Shown one piece after another: positions 7,970 to 14,222 of a stretch of 38,263 nucleotides of DNA (its first letter is position 1; every line of letters begins with the position of its first letter). Both the position numbers and the translations under genes were made by a program. The notes under the pieces were generated by a model. The model had not been told where the DNA came from, made no database searches, and was given only the letters and a program-made list of their open reading frames with translations. The DNA is from a virus: IMG/VR virus record IMGVR_UViG_3300034418_007523, positions 1 through 38,263 of that record, one strand, 5' to 3'.

Positions 7970-7998
7970 AGTGTGGCATATTTTCGACGTGCTGTCAA
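7970..7998 (-). promoter_or_regulatory. Putative late promoter (lambda pR'-like position)
   Basis: Minus strand: perfect -35 TTGACA (7993-7998), 17-base spacer, then a poor -10 CACACT (7970-7975) preceded by TGC, an extended -10 feature. The following 200 bases hold two terminators and no convincing gene, then the lysis genes. This is the arrangement of a Q-type antiterminated late promoter. Between the terminators (7787-7923) I see only a transcribed leader; the in-frame extension of the holin ORF there has no ribosome site. Confidence 0.6.
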
Positions 7999-8025
7999 TT
8001 CATACAGTGATGGACGGATATACAG

Positions 8026-8259
8026 CTAACCATAGCCAGACTGTCGGAGCATGCTGTTGATCAGCAGCTCCTCTTCATCATGCACATTCATGGGCCAGTC
8101 ACTGTATGCAGAAGATAGGGCAACCAAGGCGCGACTCAAATCTTCAATTCTTCTGCTTGCCTGCCGGTATATGTCATATCGCTGCATTTTGTCAATTTCA
8201 GAATCACCCCATAGCTCAGGAGGCATATTTAAAACGCCGTGTAGATTCACATCACTCAT
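8026..8259 (-). CDS. Small hypothetical protein at the end of the early-right operon
   Basis: 77 residues with a strong GAGGTGAATTT-ATG start. It begins MSDVNLHGVLNMPPELWGD, is mostly helical and charged, and has no cysteine cluster or membrane segment. No family was recognised. It is the last gene before the late promoter region and lies just downstream of the attC-like site at 8309. Its stop has no similar palindrome after it. Confidence 0.75.
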   Translation of the reverse strand: MSDVNLHGVLNMPPELWGDSEIDKMQRYDIYRQASRRIEDLSRALVALSSAYSDWPMNVHDEEELLINSMLRQSGYG

Positions 8260-8308
8260 AAATTCACCTCAAACTGGTTTGTCTCTCATATATGCCGTTT
8301 TGTGATCG

Positions 8309-8362
8309 TCTATAACACCCCGTTGCGCTTGACCTGCGGCAAGCGAACAGGAATGTTAGTGT
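8309..8362 (-). repeat. attC-like imperfect palindrome, site 1
   Basis: Outer arms TAAC (8313-8316) and GTTA (8355-8358), spacers of 6 and 7 bases, inner arms TTGCGCTTG (8323-8331) and CAAGCGAA (8340-8347) pairing over eight bases with one extra G, and an 8-base tip. This is the R-L-loop-L-R plan of an integron attC site, including an extrahelical base. The TAA stop of the small Cys-rich gene is inside the outer arm, as in gene cassettes. Confidence 0.6.
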
Positions 8363-8538
8363 GCTTCTATGAATTCCTCACAATCGCAGTATTTGCAGCC
8401 ACAAGGGTACATGTCTTCGTAGCTGTCAAAGTGCCGGTAATAAGTATCACCGCACTCACACACTCTATCGTCCCCGTACTTGGGGTTATATTTCCGCTCT
8501 ATGATTAATTTTTCTATCTCTATGTAAGGGCTTTCCAT
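8356..8538 (-). CDS. Small Cys-rich, probably zinc-binding protein
   Basis: 60 residues from ATG 8538 with AGGAG upstream; the in-frame start at 8562 has no support. Cys27, Cys29, His36, Cys46, Cys48, Cys51 and Cys53 give two clusters suited to one or two structural zinc ions (CECGDTYYRHFD and CGCKYCDCEEF). Similar C-x-C-G-x-x-Y-x-R-H patterns occur in small phage proteins of unknown role. The gene lies between two attC-like palindromes and its stop codon is inside one, so it has the form of a small gene cassette. Confidence 0.78.
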   Translation of the reverse strand: MESPYIEIEKLIIERKYNPKYGDDRVCECGDTYYRHFDSYEDMYPCGCKYCDCEEFIEAH

Positions 8539-8559
8539 CGGTGTTTCTCCTGTTGTCCG

Positions 8560-8618
8560 CACACTAACAAATAATTGCAGCCAGACCTTCGGCTACTGAA
8601 TAAAAGGGTTATGTGTAC
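8560..8618 (-). repeat. attC-like imperfect palindrome, site 2
   Basis: Outer arms TAAC (8565-8568) and GTTATGTG (8608-8615), with CACA extending the pairing past one bulged base. Spacers are 9 bases on each side. Inner arms CAGCC (8578-8582) and GGCTACTG (8591-8598) pair with bulged bases around an 8-base tip. The TAA stop of the gene at 8609-8953 falls in the outer arm. Weaker inner pairing than site 1. Confidence 0.5.
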
Positions 8619-8953
8619 GCGCTTTCCATACATCTGCGTAATTTATCCATTAGCATTTCCATATCTCGCCTTTCATATACGGCAAACAACTGCTCATTTT
8701 CAAAGAACCCGTCACGCCCAGACGAATCAAAGTCCAGCAATACGCTAGTGCCGTGATCCTCTGCTTCTTGCAACTTATCTGCAAAATCATCGCTTCCAGT
8801 ACAGTCAGGCCAATACGTAACATTCTCACAGAGAAAGTCGTGCTCCCATGTCTCACCTTTGCATTGCAGTTCACCAAACACACAAGGCTCGTACTTCATA
8901 AATAAAGTGCCTTCTGGCAATTTTCTAAATTCTTCTAAATTTACTATCTTCAC
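8609..8953 (-). CDS. Hypothetical acidic protein in a cassette-like unit
   Basis: 114 residues from GTG 8953, chosen because GGAGGGGA lies just upstream; the longer frame to 8983 would start inside the palindrome. It begins VKIVNLEEFRKLPEGTLF (first residue Met when translated) and shows an alternating alpha/beta pattern with several Asp/Glu and five Cys. The opening resembles small phage proteins of unknown function that start with a 'follow-the-leader' beta hairpin; I cannot assign a role. It is bounded on both sides by attC-like palindromes, and its TAA stop is within site 2. Confidence 0.78.
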   Translation of the reverse strand: MKIVNLEEFRKLPEGTLFMKYEPCVFGELQCKGETWEHDFLCENVTYWPDCTGSDDFADKLQEAEDHGTSVLLDFDSSGRDGFFENEQLFAVYERRDMEMLMDKLRRCMESAYT

Positions 8954-8964
8954 TCTCCCCTCCA

Positions 8965-9024
8965 CACATAACAAAACGCTCAACTCGGATTCGCTACGCT
9001 CCGCGTTTTATCGCGGGGTTATGC
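8965..9024 (-). repeat. attC-like imperfect palindrome, site 3
   Basis: Outer arms CATAAC (8967-8972) and GTTATG (9018-9023) pair perfectly. Unpaired spacers of 9 and 10 bases follow. Inner arms AACTCGGA (8982-8989) and TCCGCGTT (9000-9007) pair over seven bases with one mismatch, around a 10-base tip. The TAA stop of the gene at 9019-9573 is inside the outer arm. Total length of about 60 bases is typical for attC. Confidence 0.58.
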
Positions 9025-9573
9025 CGCCCTTCTCTTTTCTCTCGCCCAATCCTCTAATGGTTGAGCTGCCTGGTCACACCAACCGTCCAATAGAAGTTTC
9101 AGATACCGCCACTGGCTCCCACAATCACGCTCAAAGTGCCCCGGTGTATACCCTGCCCTGACAGATAGCTGTGATTGGTCATACAGCGAGAGGCGACTAT
9201 TATCGCCATCTGGTGGCCTTTCGTATCTTACCTCCCTCATGGCATAGACAGCCAGCTTATCAGCCGATCTCAGCCACCAATCCGGCCTAGATTCCATCGC
9301 TATCATCATGCGGATTATGGGCAACAACATGGCCTCACACTTCAACCGAAGCTCTGGTGATTCTTCCACCGTTGCCGACCAGCAGTAACTGCCCCAAACT
9401 CTCAGCGTATCACTGAGGGTATTGATCGCAGCCATTGCCCCTTTCTCGTATTTAATATCAATCCGGGTGCCGCTTGAGTCGAAGTATTGGCCTTCAAACT
9501 TTTTCAATGGAGAATAGGTAACGTGATGCCAAAGTTGTGGGCCTGTCTTGATGGGCATATCAAAATTCTGCAT
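9019..9573 (-). CDS. Hypothetical early protein, candidate late regulator by position
   Basis: About 184 residues from ATG 9573, which starts 13 bases after the upstream gene ends. A longer TTG-started frame to 9651 has no ribosome site. The protein is Trp-rich and mostly helical, with a C-terminal part (SLYDQSQLSVRAGYTP then WRYLKLLLDGWCDQAAQPL) that looks like a DNA-binding tail. I do not recognise the family firmly. It is one of the last early genes before the antitermination-like late promoter, where lambdoid phages encode Q, so it is a candidate for that role, by position only. Confidence 0.7.
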   Translation of the reverse strand: MQNFDMPIKTGPQLWHHVTYSPLKKFEGQYFDSSGTRIDIKYEKGAMAAINTLSDTLRVWGSYCWSATVEESPELRLKCEAMLLPIIRMMIAMESRPDWWLRSADKLAVYAMREVRYERPPDGDNSRLSLYDQSQLSVRAGYTPGHFERDCGSQWRYLKLLLDGWCDQAAQPLEDWAREKRRAA

Positions 9574-9586
9574 GCGATTGATCCCG

Positions 9587-9826
9587 TTATGTATACCGGC
9601 TTGCCGTGCAAACCAGAATCGGTCGCCCGGACTCGTAATGAGCGCCACCAATGACCGGCAAATCTCTCACGCAACCTTCACAGTTTTTGCTAGGAAGCCC
9701 ACCCGTCGGCCCTTCACTGTAATAATCGGGCTTCCAGGGTTGTCCGTGGACGCACATAGAGCAGTAAGTGTCTTGTGATCCACCGACAGCCACCCCGCGC
9801 CTAACACATCTTTTACAATCGACCAT
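9587..9826 (-). CDS. Small multi-CxxC zinc-ribbon protein
   Basis: 79 residues from ATG 9826 with GAGGAATAGC upstream. Three C-x-x-C pairs (CKRC near 4-7, CSMC near 23-26, CEGC near 49-52) and further Cys residues point to one or two zinc ribbons. Such proteins are common in phage early regions and usually of unknown role; nucleic-acid binding is inferred. It starts next to the stop of the acidic protein gene at 9828. Confidence 0.75.
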   Translation of the reverse strand: MVDCKRCVRRGVAVGGSQDTYCSMCVHGQPWKPDYYSEGPTGGLPSKNCEGCVRDLPVIGGAHYESGRPILVCTASRYT

Positions 9827-9827
9827 G

Positions 9828-10049
9828 CTATTCCTCACACCCTTCGCACATTGGCGGAAACTTTGCCGCTAATTCTTCCTCCGTCGGCGGTTCTTCCATT
9901 TCTTCCAACAGCTCACCCACTTCGGAATCAATCTCGTATAGCGCCTGCATCTGCAAATCCGTTATGTTGGTCATCAGGATATTCAGGACGGCTACCTTTT
10001 CGTCATCCAGTTTGTGCGCGTACAGCTTATCAAGCAGTGTCTTGATCAT
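9828..10049 (-). CDS. Small acidic helical protein
   Basis: 73 residues with a strong GGAGAAAACCCC-ATG start. The C-terminal half is very acidic (EVGELLEEMEEPPTEEEL) and ends in CEGCEE, which could bind a metal. No family was recognised. The ATG overlaps the TGA of the 38-residue ORF upstream, so translation is coupled in a chain of early genes. Confidence 0.75.
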   Translation of the reverse strand: MIKTLLDKLYAHKLDDEKVAVLNILMTNITDLQMQALYEIDSEVGELLEEMEEPPTEEELAAKFPPMCEGCEE

Positions 10050-10162
10050 GGGGTTTTCTCCAATTCATACTGCGCGTGATAGAACCATTGAGCCATTGGC
10101 CTGCCGTGTCTCTCTGCGACCATTGACAGAAACAGCCAGTATTCAGCAACGTGGGCGCTCAT
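10046..10162 (-). CDS. 38-residue small protein
   Basis: ATG at 10162 overlaps the TGA stop of the metallophosphoesterase gene (ATGA), with AAGGTGAAGAT as ribosome site. Its own TGA overlaps the ATG of the next gene at 10049. The peptide begins MSAHVAEYWLFLSMVAERHG and is a single amphipathic helix with aromatic residues. It is supported by the overlaps at both ends, not by known homology. Confidence 0.7.
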   Translation of the reverse strand: MSAHVAEYWLFLSMVAERHGRPMAQWFYHAQYELEKTP

Positions 10163-11313
10163 ATCTTCACCTTGTATCTGATTTCCTCGCCACGCTCTTT
10201 GTGCAATACAACACACGTCATTGATCGCTCTGCCCCGTACCCACTACCGGCATGCCAAGCATCCGGCGGGGCCAGCACATTCCACGACTCGAACATCATC
10301 CCGCCCACTTCCTCAGAATCCTTGTGGTGAATGTGGCCCGTCCATCCGAATCGGTGCTTGCACTTTCCCCACTGCTCAGACAGATTTCGTGTCACCGCTT
10401 CATACATCTGGCTGCGTTTGATCTTGTCGCCGTGGTGAACCACAACCAGGTTCTGACCGAAGTCGAACCAAACGAATTTTGCATAGTTGTCTTTAACCTC
10501 AACCCTTGGCTCTGAGTGGAAATACGCTTTGACTATTTCGTTCAGCCACATCGAGGCATCAGGATCGTGGTTCCCCCTGGCGTTAATCACAACCACCTTC
10601 TTGTGCTTGTTTAACATGCTGATAATCAGCGATCTCAACAGCAGGCCAGCGAGATTCCCAACCCGCCCCATCCGCCCATCAGTGTCTAGTTGCGCCTTGC
10701 TGGTGGGTGTCTGGCTGGTGGTATCGTTTGCGTGTAGAAAGTCGCCCACATTGATCAATACGCCGGTTTCGCTGTTGGGGGATCGGTCTATAAGATTTTG
10801 CGTAGTGGATACCAAAAGCTCTGTTGATATGTCGGTATCGTAATCATCCCCGCCAGTTTCAGGGCTCCACGCATACATGCCGAAATGATGATCCCCGATC
10901 AGGTAACAGGACATTAAATCCCGGTCTGTCGATTTCGGGGCTTTGATCGCTTTGTGTAGGCCGGACAGCTCTTGACTAAAGGCATCTGCCAGCCCCTTCT
11001 GGATTTCCTCAAGGGCAACCTTTTCAGGCTCTTGAATATGCCACTGTAACTTTACAGCCCCATCGTCACCGTATGCCGTGGAAACTCGCTTTGTGGCGAA
11101 TCCTGGGGCAGCGGGGTGAACAAGATCATGGTCGGGAGAATCGCCCCTCAATGCCGCCCTGCTCTTTAGCTTGTTGATTACCGCATTCACTGCGGTTTTG
11201 TTGATCCCCAGCACCGCGCCAGCCTTCCTTTCAGAACCCTCGCGCTGGTATACCTCGGCAATCTCTCGCTGCCGTTCGGTGGTTGCGTACTCTGAAAGGT
11301 TTTTGATTGTCAT
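10159..11313 (-). CDS. HTH plus calcineurin-like metallophosphoesterase
   Basis: 384 residues from ATG 11313; an in-frame GTG at 11322 is an alternative. Residues 10-55 form a helix-turn-helix resembling those that read DNA (ERKAGAVLGINKTAVNAVINK). From about 135 a metallophosphoesterase domain shows all metal motifs in order: GDHHFG (D141, H143), GDFLHAND (D191), GNHD (N248, H249), VHHGD and GHIHHKD. This family includes DNA repair nucleases and phosphatases, and members with an N-terminal HTH are found in phages next to replication and recombination genes. Substrate is not shown by the sequence; a DNA-targeted phosphodiesterase is plausible. Confidence 0.88.
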   Translation of the reverse strand: MTIKNLSEYATTERQREIAEVYQREGSERKAGAVLGINKTAVNAVINKLKSRAALRGDSPDHDLVHPAAPGFATKRVSTAYGDDGAVKLQWHIQEPEKVALEEIQKGLADAFSQELSGLHKAIKAPKSTDRDLMSCYLIGDHHFGMYAWSPETGGDDYDTDISTELLVSTTQNLIDRSPNSETGVLINVGDFLHANDTTSQTPTSKAQLDTDGRMGRVGNLAGLLLRSLIISMLNKHKKVVVINARGNHDPDASMWLNEIVKAYFHSEPRVEVKDNYAKFVWFDFGQNLVVVHHGDKIKRSQMYEAVTRNLSEQWGKCKHRFGWTGHIHHKDSEEVGGMMFESWNVLAPPDAWHAGSGYGAERSMTCVVLHKERGEEIRYKVKI

Positions 11314-11315
11314 AT

Positions 11316-11744
11316 TCAGCACCAGTTATCAAACTCAATTCGACCCGTTACCCCGAGCGCTCTTTGCTCTTTCATGCGCTCCAGTTCTAACCTGTAATGC
11401 TTTCTGATTTCGGACTCGCTCCGCTTGGCAATACGCCCCAGGCTGGTGTCGTTAGCTTTCTGTAACAGAATTTCATATAACCCAGATCCATGTTTTTCCT
11501 TGATACGTTTCTCATGTTCGTATGGGTGTGAGCCAACATAGCTATGGCATCCATAGCAAAGTGCTTCACAGTTATCAGGGTCAAACCTTACGCCCCACCT
11601 GCCCCTGCCGTGGTAATGAGAGCAATGCAATCCCATGCTCTTTTCCTGGTGTTGTGCGCCGCACCTTTCACAGCACCAACTCGCCCTTTCTCTAACGCAC
11701 CTAGAAAAGTATTGATCTGCTGCCTTGATCTTTACTGCACCCAT
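11316..11744 (-). CDS. ninG: NinG-like HNH recombination protein
   Basis: 142 residues from ATG 11744 with AAGGAAACGGCT upstream. The first third has the pattern C-x-x-C-G (WCCERCGAQ), then HCSHYHGRG, then RFDPDN and C-x-x-CH (ALCYGCHSYVGS), followed by a helical tail with Y-x-x-x-L-E-x-M. This matches the NinG/Rap group of phage proteins that act on recombination intermediates. It directly follows NinB, the same order as in the lambda nin region, which supports the call. Confidence 0.75.
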   Translation of the reverse strand: MGAVKIKAADQYFSRCVRERASWCCERCGAQHQEKSMGLHCSHYHGRGRWGVRFDPDNCEALCYGCHSYVGSHPYEHEKRIKEKHGSGLYEILLQKANDTSLGRIAKRSESEIRKHYRLELERMKEQRALGVTGRIEFDNWC

Positions 11745-11754
11745 AGCCGTTTCC

Positions 11755-12207
11755 TTAAAGCCCACACATTGATGGATCGGTTAGCTGGAACTTACTGCTT
11801 GATCCTCTTTGCATATCGGTTAAGAACCGGCTCATTTGCTCGACGTTGAACAAACTCGTAACCCGCACCGCTTCTTCCAGCATCTTTAATAATTCTTCAT
11901 AGGAATAACGCTCTTTCAGCGTCCCCCACAAAGCACAGAACATTTCATCCTCGCCAGATAGGATTGGAACGCCCCACTGGTTTTTTGCCCGCGCCTTGAT
12001 CTCTATTGGCGTGTACTCCCCGCCCTGCTTTGAAATCTCACCGCACCACAGATGAAACAGGCGATTCTGAGCATCCCTGCGCTTCTCCGTGTAGGGTTTG
12101 ATCTGTACGCTGTATGGCTTGTCTGCTGATACTGGACAGAGAGACACAGCAGCCGCAGCGTTAGCCTTCTGCGCGTCTGTCTTGATAATCCAGAAGTCGC
12201 CGTTCAT
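11755..12207 (-). CDS. ninB: NinB (Orf) recombination mediator
   Basis: 150 residues from ATG 12207; the in-frame start at 12252 would overlap the upstream gene. The family core is clear: YSVQIKPYTEKRRDAQNRL followed by FHLWCGEIS. Lambda Orf (NinB) helps load recombinase by acting on SSB-coated single-stranded DNA. That function fits the ERF, SSB and YqaJ genes on the other strand of this phage. Ribosome site is weak, so coupling with the upstream gene is likely. Confidence 0.85.
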   Translation of the reverse strand: MNGDFWIIKTDAQKANAAAAVSLCPVSADKPYSVQIKPYTEKRRDAQNRLFHLWCGEISKQGGEYTPIEIKARAKNQWGVPILSGEDEMFCALWGTLKERYSYEELLKMLEEAVRVTSLFNVEQMSRFLTDMQRGSSSKFQLTDPSMCGL

Positions 12208-12226
12208 AGTGCAAATGCCGCCTGTG

Positions 12227-13135
12227 CTATTGGTTAAACAGATCAGGGTCAACTACCCCGGCCTCACAAGATTCAGAGCATAAGCTCTCCCTGCTTCCTC
12301 CAAGGAGCACCTGCCTGGATAAATCCTCTCGGCTAATATTTTCATAGGAATCAATAATAGATTTTAAGGAGTGGGAGCCCCTGTACATGATTTCCGGCGG
12401 CAAGTCTCTGGATGGTTTTTTATGAACAGCGTCACTAGCGATCATGTCCATAAACTGTGCCGCCATATCTGGTTCGTCTTTTGCGGCAAGCGCAATCTTG
12501 TTAGAGCCTTTTTTAATACAAAAGACACAGTTGCCAAGGTGTTCAGGCAGGTCTAAATTAAATTCCTGGTCTTCCCACCAATCCAAAACTTCGCTTTTTG
12601 TAATGTCAGAGATTTGAGCCAAATATCTAGTTGTTTTGATTCTATTGTCGGCTGGCTTGGTTTTCTCAAACATATCAAGCTGGCTCTCAGTCGTCTTAAT
12701 TCTTGATTGCTCGTCTACCCGCATTCCAAGCCAGCGGTAATAGTTACCTCGACCATACTTATCGTTGCAGTATTTATCTGCCGGTATTCCTTTCATCCTG
12801 TCGGAGCATAAAGGAGCAGCCACAGTTGGGGTGCCGTGTTTGCGACATACATCCATAAACGGTTCAAGGTCTTGCTTGCAGTCATCAATCTCAACAACTC
12901 GATACCCTGGTCCAACACCAAACTCCATGTTGATTATTGTTCTTAGACATGTGAGCTTTATCCCAAAATTCTCGACGACATCTTTAATAAACTTGTATGT
13001 GTTTGGGTGTTCCGCCCCAGTGTCACAGTAAATATACTCAACATTTATGTTCTCTCGTTTGCGTCTTTGCTCAAACAGCCAAACCATGTATGCAGACGTC
13101 CTTCCACCTGAAAAATTCACCACATGATTTTCCAT
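12227..13135 (-). CDS. PAPS-reductase-like PP-loop protein
   Basis: 302 residues with a GGAGGGTGTGGC-ATG start. The PP-loop SGGRTSA (residues 9-15) binds ATP in adenine nucleotide alpha hydrolases. Asp38 lies in CDTGAEHPNT, a typical second motif. C203-x-x-C206 (CVFCIKK) and C-terminal Cys residues could hold an Fe-S cluster or zinc. Phage members of this family are common and of uncertain role; proposals include sulfur metabolism and DNA modification akin to DndC (inference). There are no dnd genes nearby. Confidence 0.85.
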   Translation of the reverse strand: MENHVVNFSGGRTSAYMVWLFEQRRKRENINVEYIYCDTGAEHPNTYKFIKDVVENFGIKLTCLRTIINMEFGVGPGYRVVEIDDCKQDLEPFMDVCRKHGTPTVAAPLCSDRMKGIPADKYCNDKYGRGNYYRWLGMRVDEQSRIKTTESQLDMFEKTKPADNRIKTTRYLAQISDITKSEVLDWWEDQEFNLDLPEHLGNCVFCIKKGSNKIALAAKDEPDMAAQFMDMIASDAVHKKPSRDLPPEIMYRGSHSLKSIIDSYENISREDLSRQVLLGGSRESLCSESCEAGVVDPDLFNQ

Positions 13136-13158
13136 GCCACACCCTCCTTAATCATCCA

Positions 13159-13350
13159 TCAACCCCTCTGCCCATCGCTCGAAATCATTGCGTAGATCGC
13201 CGCGTCTGCTATCTCCTGCGCCTGTTTCGCAAAGGCCGGGTCTATCGCATGGTAGACCGCTACTGGCAGCATGATCATCAGTCCCGGTTTCCACGCGATC
13301 ATCTCCAGTTCCATCTTGGGGCGCGGTATCTGTTGCTTTTTTGTCATCAT
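13159..13350 (-). CDS. Small hypothetical protein, 63 residues
   Basis: Starts with ATGATG (13350 or 13347) after GAGGGCAC. It begins MTKKQQIPRPKMELEMIAW and has a helical C-terminal half (DPAFAKQAQEIADAAIYAM). A different frame (13148-13360) is also open but is low-complexity and lacks a ribosome site, so this frame is preferred. No family recognised. Confidence 0.6.
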   Translation of the reverse strand: MMTKKQQIPRPKMELEMIAWKPGLMIMLPVAVYHAIDPAFAKQAQEIADAAIYAMISSDGQRG

Positions 13351-13356
13351 GTGCCC

Positions 13357-13770
13357 TCATGCGGCGACAGCCACGCTCGATAGTTCGTCAATCCACTGCT
13401 TCATGGTGAACTCTGTTCTGGCTGTCCACCATTCGTCTGGTCGGTCAAACGCCTTGATGACATTTTTGGATAGCTCCAGGGTTGAGGCTCCAGCTTTACG
13501 CGCAAAGAACACGACCTCAGTTGCCACGGTCTGTTTCAGTATCAGTAGCTTGTATTGCTTATGGATCGTGAAAGCGTCGTCTTTTGCTTCTTCGAGAAAC
13601 CTCGTGACTGACCGCGGCTCAATGTTTGCGATTTTCTTTGCATGGGTTGCTGTGTTTTTCGTCAGCCCAGCAATTTCTTTTCTCATTGCCAAATTTTCTT
13701 TCCGCAAAACGGAAATCTGGTCATCCCTGGTTTTCATTGCAAAATGCACTTGCTTTGTATCTCTGGTCAT
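13357..13770 (-). CDS. Hypothetical coiled-coil protein
   Basis: 137 residues from ATG 13770, which shares a base with the TGA of the P-like gene (TGATG). Residues 18-50 have a heptad pattern (ISVLRKENLAMRKEIAGL), so a short coiled coil is likely. The C-terminal part is Trp-containing and may be a small globular domain. No function is suggested beyond membership in the replication operon. Confidence 0.7.
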   Translation of the reverse strand: MTRDTKQVHFAMKTRDDQISVLRKENLAMRKEIAGLTKNTATHAKKIANIEPRSVTRFLEEAKDDAFTIHKQYKLLILKQTVATEVVFFARKAGASTLELSKNVIKAFDRPDEWWTARTEFTMKQWIDELSSVAVAA

Positions 13771-14222
13771 CACACACCCCAATCAATTAATTTCAGTTTC
13801 TCCAGCTCACTAGCGCCAACCTTTTTGGCCCGCTCCTGTGCGCCTTTATCCGGCAGTGCCTCACGTTGAAATATCTGGTGGGCAGCGCGAACCCTGTTTG
13901 CATCCTTGATGGCTCCGATACAGATACCAATGTCCAAATACTGCCAGCCATCCTCTTTGTTGACTTTTTGCGTCTTGATCCACTCAATACCTCGATCAAT
14001 CTGCTCTTTCGAGTAGCAAGCAATCTTGTCTGCCCATTCCCGTTTGCTGGCTGCTATCATCCGGTCGTCTTTGAAGTGCCGGTCGTACTCACCCAAATAG
14101 ATCGCCTTCAAGTGTTGATAGAAATACCCAACCGCCTTGCGCTCAGATTCGTTAAAAATCCGTGGCTCCTGGGCCATAGGTTTTGTCAATGATTGCGGAT
14201 TGATTGTTGAAACGTGATCCAT
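13770..14222 (-). CDS. P-like replication protein (putative helicase loader)
   Basis: 150 residues with an AGGAGCCAGCA-ATG start. The pattern ESERKAVGYFYQHLKAIY, then KREWADKIACYSKEQIDRGI, matches the lambda P group that delivers DnaB helicase to the origin complex. It overlaps the end of the O-like initiator gene by 71 bases, and O before P is the lambda order. The C-terminal half is charged and could contact helicase. The call rests on pattern and position. Confidence 0.65.
   Translation of the reverse strand: MDHVSTINPQSLTKPMAQEPRIFNESERKAVGYFYQHLKAIYLGEYDRHFKDDRMIAASKREWADKIACYSKEQIDRGIEWIKTQKVNKEDGWQYLDIGICIGAIKDANRVRAAHQIFQREALPDKGAQERAKKVGASELEKLKLIDWGV

Noticed and set aside
8563-9024. 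Reading the palindromes as ordinary terminators
   Set aside because: They lack T-runs, have interrupted stems with symmetric unpaired spacers, and overlap stop codons in the same way three times.
13148-13360. 70-codon frame overlapping the small gene at 13159-13350
   Set aside because: Low-complexity Asp/Gly/Arg composition and no ribosome site; the other frame has both a GAGGG site and normal protein character.
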